A stretch of 9,700 nucleotides of DNA from Sulfuricella sp. (GTDB lineage Bacteria; Pseudomonadota; Gammaproteobacteria; Burkholderiales; Sulfuricellaceae): contig JAIOJM010000139.1 of the NCBI GenBank assembly GCA_019911785.1, forward strand, positions 1 through 9,700. The letters are read 5' to 3'. Every line of letters begins with the position of its first letter. Position 1 is the stretch's first letter. Under the pieces are notes generated by a model, which was given only the letters and a program-made list of their open reading frames with translations, was not told the DNA's origin and ran no database searches. The position numbers and the translations under genes are program-made. Below are positions 5,731 to 9,700 of the stretch, one piece after another.

Positions 5731-8607
5731 ATGACCCCGCGCGAATTCATCGAGAAGTGGCGAGACAACCCGCTCAAAGAGCGCGCCAGCTATCAGCTCC
5801 ACTTCATCGACCTGTGCGCCCTGTTGGGCGTGCCCACCCCTTCCCCAGCGACTGCCGAGACTTATTGCTTCGAGCGCGGCGCCGCCCGCACCGGAGCCGG
5901 ACAAGGCTGGGCCGATGTCTGGAAAAAAGGATTCTTCGGGTTTGAATACAAAGCCACGCGGCGCAACCTGGGCGAAGCCCTGAAACAGTTGATGACCTAC
6001 GCGCTGGCATTGGACAACCCGCCGTTGCTCGTGGTGTGCGATACCAACATCATCGAAATCCACACCCACTTCACCAACGCGCCCAGCGAAGTTCACACCA
6101 TCGCGCTGGAAGACATCGCTGAACCCGCCAACCTCGACAAACTGCGCTGGCTGTTCACCGACCCCGACAAGTTCCACCCCAAGCGCACCATCGCGCAGAT
6201 CACCGAAGAAGCGGCGGGCAAGTTCGCCGCCCTCGCCCAGTCGTTGAACGCCAGAGGCCATGCCCCGCAGACCGTGGCGCACTTTCTCAACCAGTGCCTG
6301 TTCTGCCTGTTCGCCGAAGATGCCGAGCTGCTGCCGGCCAAGTTGTTCGAGCGCTTGCTGGATAAAAGCCAGACCGACCCCGCCAAACTTTCCAGCCGCT
6401 TCGAAGAATTATTCAACGCAATGCGCAAGGGGGGCGACTTCGCGCTGGAGGACATTCACTGGTTCAACGGCGGATTGTTCGAAAAGGTGCAAGCGTTACC
6501 CCTCATCACCAGCGAAATAGCCACACTGTACGCCGCTGCCAAACTCAACTGGAGCGGCATCGAGCCCTCCATCTTCGGCACCCTGTTCGAGCGCGGGCTT
6601 GACCCGAAGAAACGCTCCCAGCTCGGCGCGCACTACACCGACCAGCAATCCATTATGCGCATCATCAACCCGGTGATCGTCGAGCCGCTGACGGCGGAAT
6701 GGGAAGCAGCGAAACGCCTCATCGCCGAGCGCATGGCGCTGTACGAGCAAGGCGGCAAAGGCTCGAAGACTGCCCTGCAAGAAGCGCAAGGCGCGTTCAT
6801 CGCCTATCTCGAACGGCTCAAGAATTTCAAAGTGCTCGACCCCGCGTGCGGCAGCGGCAATTTTTTATACCTCGCCCTGCGCGCACTGAAAGACCTCGAA
6901 CACAAGGCCAACCTCGAAGCCGAGCAACTCGGCCTGCATCGTCAGGTCAGCATCGAAGTCTCGCCCGCCAATGTGCTGGGCATCGAACTCAACCCCTACG
7001 CTGCCGAACTCGCCCGCGTCACCGTCTGGATCGGTGAAATCCAGTGGATGCTCAAGAACGGCTACCCCATCCGCAAGAACCCCATCCTGCAACCGCTCGA
7101 TCACATCGAGAACCGCGATGCGGTGCTTTCCTCCCCTCGCCCGCTTGCGGGAGAGGGGCAGGGGGAGAGGGAAGAAGCCCAATGGCCCACCGTCGATGCC
7201 ATCATCGGCAACCCGCCATTTTTGGGCGACAAGAAAATGCGTGGCGAGTTGGGCGATGAGTACACCGAAGCCCTGCGCAAGGTGTATGAAGGCCGGGTAC
7301 CGGGCGGGGCGGATTTGGTGACCTACTGGTTTGAGAAAGCGCGTGCCCAGATTGAAACGGGCAAGTGCCAACGTGCGGGTTTGGTTTCTACCAACTCCAT
7401 TCGGCAGAAGCGCAATCGTCCAGTGCTGGAACGCATTCTGGAGAGCGGGCAAATCTTCAATGCGTGGAGCGACGAAGAATGGATTAACGAGGGTGCGGCG
7501 GTACGAGTATCGCTGGTGTGCTTCGGTGCTAAAAATCATGGGCAGCCAACTATGCTCGACGGACACCCCATATCAACCGTCCATGCCGACCTCACGGCGG
7601 GCGGTAATGGCGGTAGTGACCTGACTGGTGCGATGCCGCTCAAAGAAAATGCCGGATGGTCATACTTCGGTTTATGTCTGGCAGGCGCATTCAAGGTGCC
7701 ATTCGAAACTGCACAAGCTTGGCTCAAACTGCCGAACCCGCACGGCAAACCGAACTCTGACGTGCTGAGACCAATCTACAATGGCTCCGATATTACTAGC
7801 CGCTGGGCAGGCAATTGGGTGATTGATTTTGCATTGATGGATGAACAGCAAGCCGCGCTCTATGAAGCGCCGTTCGCTTTCGTTGTAGAGCAGGTCAAAC
7901 CAACTCGAATCAATAATAACCGCAAGGCACGTGCTGAAAAATGGTGGCAGCACGGTGAGGCGCGTCCCGGAATGCGTCGAGCGCTTGCTGGACTGCCGCG
8001 CTACATTGTGACGGTAGAAACGGCGAAACACAGGGTATTTACTTGGCTGCCAATCTCGGTTGCACCAGAGCATAGGCTCATCGTTTTTCCGCACCACGAT
8101 GATATGACACTCGGCATTTTGTCTTCTCGTTTCCATATCACTTGGACACTTGCGCAAGGTGGGACGTTGGAAGATAGGCCAGTCTATAATTCGACTCGTT
8201 GTTTCGAGACATTCCCATTCCCAGAAGGGTTGACACCCAACCTCACGCCATCCGATTACGCCAACCCCGCAGCCGCTGAGATTGCCGCCGCCGCGCAAGC
8301 GTTGAACACATTGCGCGAAAACTGGCTCAACCCGCCGGAGTGGACGGACTGGGTGCGTACCCCGGAAGAAGAAAAAGCGGGCTACCCCGCGCGCCTCATT
8401 GCCAAACCCGGACACGAGGCCGATTTGAAAAAACGCACCCTGACCAACCTCTACAACGCCCGCCCCGCCTGGCTGGACAACGCCCACAAGACGCTGGATG
8501 CCGCCGTCGCCAAGGCTTATGGCTGGAACGACTACACGCCGGAGATGCAGGACGAGGAAATCTTGCGGCGGTTGCTGGCGTTGAATCTAGAACGTTCCAA
8601 GCTGTAG
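5731..8607 (+). CDS. MmeI-like type IIL (IIG) restriction-modification enzyme, single polypeptide
   Basis: One 958-residue chain predicted to both methylate adenine-N6 and cut DNA at a fixed distance from its site. Domains in order: N-terminal nuclease with Asp62-X9-Glu72-Tyr-Lys74, the same D-X9-E-X-K spacing as MmeI (Asp70, Glu80, Lys82); helical spacer (about 140-300); LGAHYTD at 298-304; SAM motif I DPACGSGNF at 370-378; catalytic NPPF at 494-497; target-recognition domain about 596-833; C-terminal helices ending in DEEILRRLLALNLER. The length fits MmeI relatives (about 920-960). ATG 5731 is chosen because the family starts MTPxEFIxKWR and GGAG precedes it by nine bases; the frame is open from ATG 5704 (nine extra residues). 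It stands alone, as type IIL enzymes do. Oddities: an in-frame palindromic repeat at 467-482 and an AT-richer recognition domain. The recognised sequence cannot be predicted here. Confidence 0.93.
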   Translation: MTPREFIEKWRDNPLKERASYQLHFIDLCALLGVPTPSPATAETYCFERGAARTGAGQGWADVWKKGFFGFEYKATRRNLGEALKQLMTYALALDNPPLLVVCDTNIIEIHTHFTNAPSEVHTIALEDIAEPANLDKLRWLFTDPDKFHPKRTIAQITEEAAGKFAALAQSLNARGHAPQTVAHFLNQCLFCLFAEDAELLPAKLFERLLDKSQTDPAKLSSRFEELFNAMRKGGDFALEDIHWFNGGLFEKVQALPLITSEIATLYAAAKLNWSGIEPSIFGTLFERGLDPKKRSQLGAHYTDQQSIMRIINPVIVEPLTAEWEAAKRLIAERMALYEQGGKGSKTALQEAQGAFIAYLERLKNFKVLDPACGSGNFLYLALRALKDLEHKANLEAEQLGLHRQVSIEVSPANVLGIELNPYAAELARVTVWIGEIQWMLKNGYPIRKNPILQPLDHIENRDAVLSSPRPLAGEGQGEREEAQWPTVDAIIGNPPFLGDKKMRGELGDEYTEALRKVYEGRVPGGADLVTYWFEKARAQIETGKCQRAGLVSTNSIRQKRNRPVLERILESGQIFNAWSDEEWINEGAAVRVSLVCFGAKNHGQPTMLDGHPISTVHADLTAGGNGGSDLTGAMPLKENAGWSYFGLCLAGAFKVPFETAQAWLKLPNPHGKPNSDVLRPIYNGSDITSRWAGNWVIDFALMDEQQAALYEAPFAFVVEQVKPTRINNNRKARAEKWWQHGEARPGMRRALAGLPRYIVTVETAKHRVFTWLPISVAPEHRLIVFPHHDDMTLGILSSRFHITWTLAQGGTLEDRPVYNSTRCFETFPFPEGLTPNLTPSDYANPAAAEIAAAAQALNTLRENWLNPPEWTDWVRTPEEEKAGYPARLIAKPGHEADLKKRTLTNLYNARPAWLDNAHKTLDAAVAKAYGWNDYTPEMQDEEILRRLLALNLERSKL
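7131..7172 (+). repeat. Palindromic intergenic-type repeat inside the R-M coding sequence
   Basis: Positions 7133-7158 form a near-perfect hairpin: arms CCCCTCGCCCGC and GCGGGAGAGGGG around a TT loop, 12 bp with a single mismatch (7139 against 7152). A purine-rich tail, CAGGGGGAGAGGGA, follows to 7172. This is the look of a very common proteobacterial intergenic repeat, yet here it lies in frame and is translated as SSPRPLAGEGQGEREE (residues 467-482 of the 5731 start). Confidence 0.8.
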
Positions 8608-8675
8608 CCTGTGTAGGGCGCAATCGTGATTGCGTCGAATGAAATGAGCAGTGATGGGCGACTTGTGCGAGTTGC
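8605..8675 (+). repeat. REP/BIME-like repeat, copy 1 (GTAG plus hairpins)
   Basis: Begins at the R-M stop codon. A GTAG tetranucleotide (8613-8616) is followed by the perfect stem CGCAATC-GT-GATTGCG (8619-8634), then CGAATGAAATG and GATGGGCG. A second hairpin lies at 8658-8675 (GCGACTT-GTGC-GAGTTGC, with G-T pairs). The stretch from TAGCC through GATGGGCG is shared with 9450-9510 in the same orientation. GTAG followed by a stem is the signature recognised by REP-associated transposases. The rest of the gap up to 8720 shows nothing I can name. Confidence 0.7.
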
Positions 8676-8722
8676 TTCGCATCCCTGCCAGAACCTTTCA
8701 TCCAGCTCGCGGAAGGTAGTGG

Positions 8723-8754
8723 TTGTCCCTGTGAAGGCATGAGCATACAATGCT
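8723..8754 (+). promoter_or_regulatory. Promoter and operator of the FitAB-like operon
   Basis: TTGTCC (8723-8728, 4/6 to the -35 consensus) lies 17 bp before TACAAT (8746-8751, 5/6 to the -10 consensus). The -10 sits inside the palindrome AGCATACAATGCT (8742-8754; 5-bp arms, 3-bp centre). Ribbon-helix-helix antitoxins of the FitA/VapB type bind such repeats to repress their own operon, so this is a likely autoregulatory operator (inference). The ribosome site TAGGAGA at 8772-8778 is six bases from ATG 8784. Confidence 0.6.
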
Positions 8755-8783
8755 TGCATGTGATAGCAAACTAGGAGAATAAC

Positions 8784-9014
8784 ATGGCTAACCTGAGTAT
8801 CCGAAAGCTGGACGACGAAACCATCACGCGCCTGCGCATCCGCGCTGCCCATCACCGAATATCGATGGAAGAGGAGGCTCGACGCATTCTTCGTCAAGCG
8901 GTCACTACCCCCAAACGGCTGGGCGACCTTTCCGTGCAGTTTTTTGGCCCCGAGTCCGGGGTTGAATTAGAACTCCCCCAACATGCCCCGCATGAACCTC
9001 TGAGTTTCACCTGA
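8784..9014 (+). CDS. FitA/VapB-type ribbon-helix-helix antitoxin
   Basis: A 76-residue antitoxin. Residues 1-40 (MANLSIRKLDDETITRLRIRAA, then SMEEEARRILRQAV) are the typical FitA-like ribbon-helix-helix DNA-binding region: strand LSIRKL, then helices around RLRIRAAHHRIS and EEEARRILRQ. The C-terminal tail (about 45-76, with GVELELP) is the expected toxin-binding segment. A good ribosome site (AGGAG, 8773-8777) fixes the start. The stop TGA shares its final base with the toxin ATG (TGATG at 9012-9016), so translation is coupled. It probably represses its own promoter at 8723-8754. The DNA-binding fold differs from the Phd antitoxin at 4980, so the two modules should not neutralise each other (inference). 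Confidence 0.92.
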   Translation: MANLSIRKLDDETITRLRIRAAHHRISMEEEARRILRQAVTTPKRLGDLSVQFFGPESGVELELPQHAPHEPLSFT

Positions 9015-9430
9015 TGATCGTCGTTGATACCAATGTGATTTCAGAAGTCATGCGCCCGCAGCCTTCGCCGGCGGTTCTGAGCTGGTTAAACGCCCAAGAT
9101 GGCAACCAATTATTCATCACCACCGTGACACTGGCAGAAATCGGCTATGGCCTGCGGATTTTGCCAGACGGCCAACGCCGGTGGCAGTTGCACAGCCGTT
9201 TCGAGCAATTCATCGCGCAAGCGTTTGAGGAACGGGTGCTTGATTTTACTGTGTCTGCCGCCCGTTCCTATGCTGAAATCATGGGGCATCGCAAGGAAGT
9301 TGGTCATCCCATGAGCCTACCGGACGGGCAAATTGCAAGTATTGCCCACGCCCACGGGTTTGCCGTTGCCACCCGAAACATCAAGGATTTCGAGGATTGC
9401 GGCCTTGAGCTGATCAACCCGTTTGAATGA
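9014..9430 (+). CDS. FitB/VapC-type PIN-domain toxin
   Basis: A 138-residue PIN-domain ribonuclease. Catalytic acids are visible: Asp5 in MIVVDTNVISEVMRP, Glu42 in TLAEIGYGL, and Asp104 in SLPDGQIASIA. TRNIKDFEDCGLELINPFE (Asp125) near the C-terminus carries the fourth acidic site. These positions closely match Neisseria FitB (Asp5, Glu42, Asp104). The family cleaves RNA and arrests growth when the antitoxin is lost; the RNA target is not evident. It is translationally coupled to the antitoxin (1-bp overlap) with no ribosome site of its own. It belongs to a different PIN subgroup from the toxin at 5222: it has PDGQIA rather than HHRDPFDR. The module is flanked by two copies of the same REP-like repeat. 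Confidence 0.93.
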   Translation: MIVVDTNVISEVMRPQPSPAVLSWLNAQDGNQLFITTVTLAEIGYGLRILPDGQRRWQLHSRFEQFIAQAFEERVLDFTVSAARSYAEIMGHRKEVGHPMSLPDGQIASIAHAHGFAVATRNIKDFEDCGLELINPFE

Positions 9431-9449
9431 CAACGTTTTATTGGGGGCG

Positions 9450-9523
9450 TAGCCAGTGTAGGGCGCAATCGTTATCGCACCGAATGAAATGGGGTTCGCA
9501 GGGATGGGCGGCTTTATCGCCCA
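9450..9523 (+). repeat. REP/BIME-like repeat, copy 2
   Basis: TAGCC at 9450 begins a stretch matching copy 1 (8605 on): GTAG at 9458-9461, GGGCGCAATCGT, CGAATGAAATG, then GATGGGCG at 9503-9510. The first stem is imperfect here because the right arm has changed (TATCGCAC instead of GATTGCG). The second hairpin is perfect: TGGGCG-GCTTTAT-CGCCCA (9505-9523). The two copies differ around 9492-9500, where this one has about two extra bases. It lies between the FitB-like toxin and the RAYT gene. The remaining gap, 9524-9613, shows only a small TACC-CTAA-GGTA dyad at 9601-9614. Confidence 0.7.
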
Positions 9524-9625
9524 ACTCGCAAAACATCCGGGGCAACGAACGGAAAATGGAACTGGGGACGGAGCCCGATTACGCGGCCCCGCTATGAGCT
9601 TACCCTAAGGTAGACGGAGGAAAAG

Positions 9626-9700
9626 ATGCCCCGCAGAGCCCGAGTAAGACATGCAGGTGTTCCGCAACACGTGATACAGCGTGGGAACAACCGCGCAGCC
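9626..9700 (+). CDS. REP-associated tyrosine transposase, RAYT / IS200-like (partial, runs off right edge)
   Basis: Only 25 codons are present, but the start MPRRARVRHAGVPQHVIQRG followed by NNRAA is the characteristic N-terminus of Y1-type REP-associated transposases (typical form MPRxAR...PxHVIQRGNNR). These are single-strand HUH nucleases that act on REP hairpins preceded by GTAG; the HUH motif and catalytic tyrosine lie beyond the window. ACGGAGG (9614-9620) is a near-ideal ribosome site five bases before ATG. The GTAG/hairpin repeat 170 bp upstream, and its second copy before the toxin-antitoxin pair, are candidate substrates. Whether the gene is intact cannot be seen. Confidence 0.85.
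   Translation, partial: MPRRARVRHAGVPQHVIQRGNNRAA

Noticed and set aside
7672..8487. 271-codon minus-strand frame opposite the recognition domain of the R-M enzyme
   Set aside because: It is antisense to a continuous, family-conserved coding region and has no recognisable motif. The openness comes from the plus-strand codon pattern.
8532..8897. 121-codon minus-strand frame covering the gap before the FitAB-like pair
   Set aside because: It overlaps the 3' end of the R-M gene, the REP-like repeat, the promoter and the antitoxin gene. Nothing in the protein is recognisable.

Overview
The window reads like the chromosome of a GC-rich betaproteobacterium, probably Nitrosomonadales-like (Gallionella/Sulfuricella/Thiobacillus type). 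This is inferred from protein flavour, the pairing of orn with an M48 membrane peptidase and a small cytochrome c, and the style of the GTAG-type intergenic repeats. No rRNA or other phylogenetic marker is present, so the placement is tentative.

Left half (1-4899), housekeeping and GC-rich. On the minus strand a Ste24-type M48 membrane metalloprotease (263-1531) overlaps the start of a secreted c-type cytochrome that runs off the left edge (1-266). Diverging on the plus strand is orn, oligoribonuclease (1589-2137). A 203-bp spacer then holds a long inverted repeat built from iterated CACGAAT heptamers. It is followed by an intact DUF3417-containing alpha-glucan phosphorylase (2341-4899).

Right half (4900-9700), an accessory region on the plus strand. 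In order it holds: a Phd/YefM antitoxin plus VapC-like PIN toxin of clearly lower GC (4980-5632); a single-chain MmeI-like type IIL restriction-modification enzyme with an intact D-X9-E-X-K nuclease site and gamma-type methylase motifs (5731-8607); a second, unrelated FitAB-type toxin-antitoxin pair (8784-9430); and the first 25 codons of a REP-associated tyrosine transposase, RAYT (9626 to the right edge). Each toxin-antitoxin operon has a recognisable promoter whose -10 box lies inside a palindrome, as expected for autorepression, and both antitoxin stops overlap the toxin starts.

The unusual signals are repeats. A GTAG-plus-hairpin element of about 60-70 bp occurs on both sides of the FitAB-like pair, the second copy 170 bp upstream of the RAYT gene, so these may be the cognate REP/BIME elements of that transposase. 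A different palindromic repeat of an intergenic type lies in frame inside the restriction-modification gene just before its NPPF catalytic motif and is translated as SSPRPLAGEGQGEREE. The target-recognition part of the same gene is AT-richer than its flanks, which suggests specificity exchange. I did not find a wholly new system. The closest candidates are the repeat-bearing type IIL enzyme between two addiction modules and the RAYT/repeat neighbourhood.
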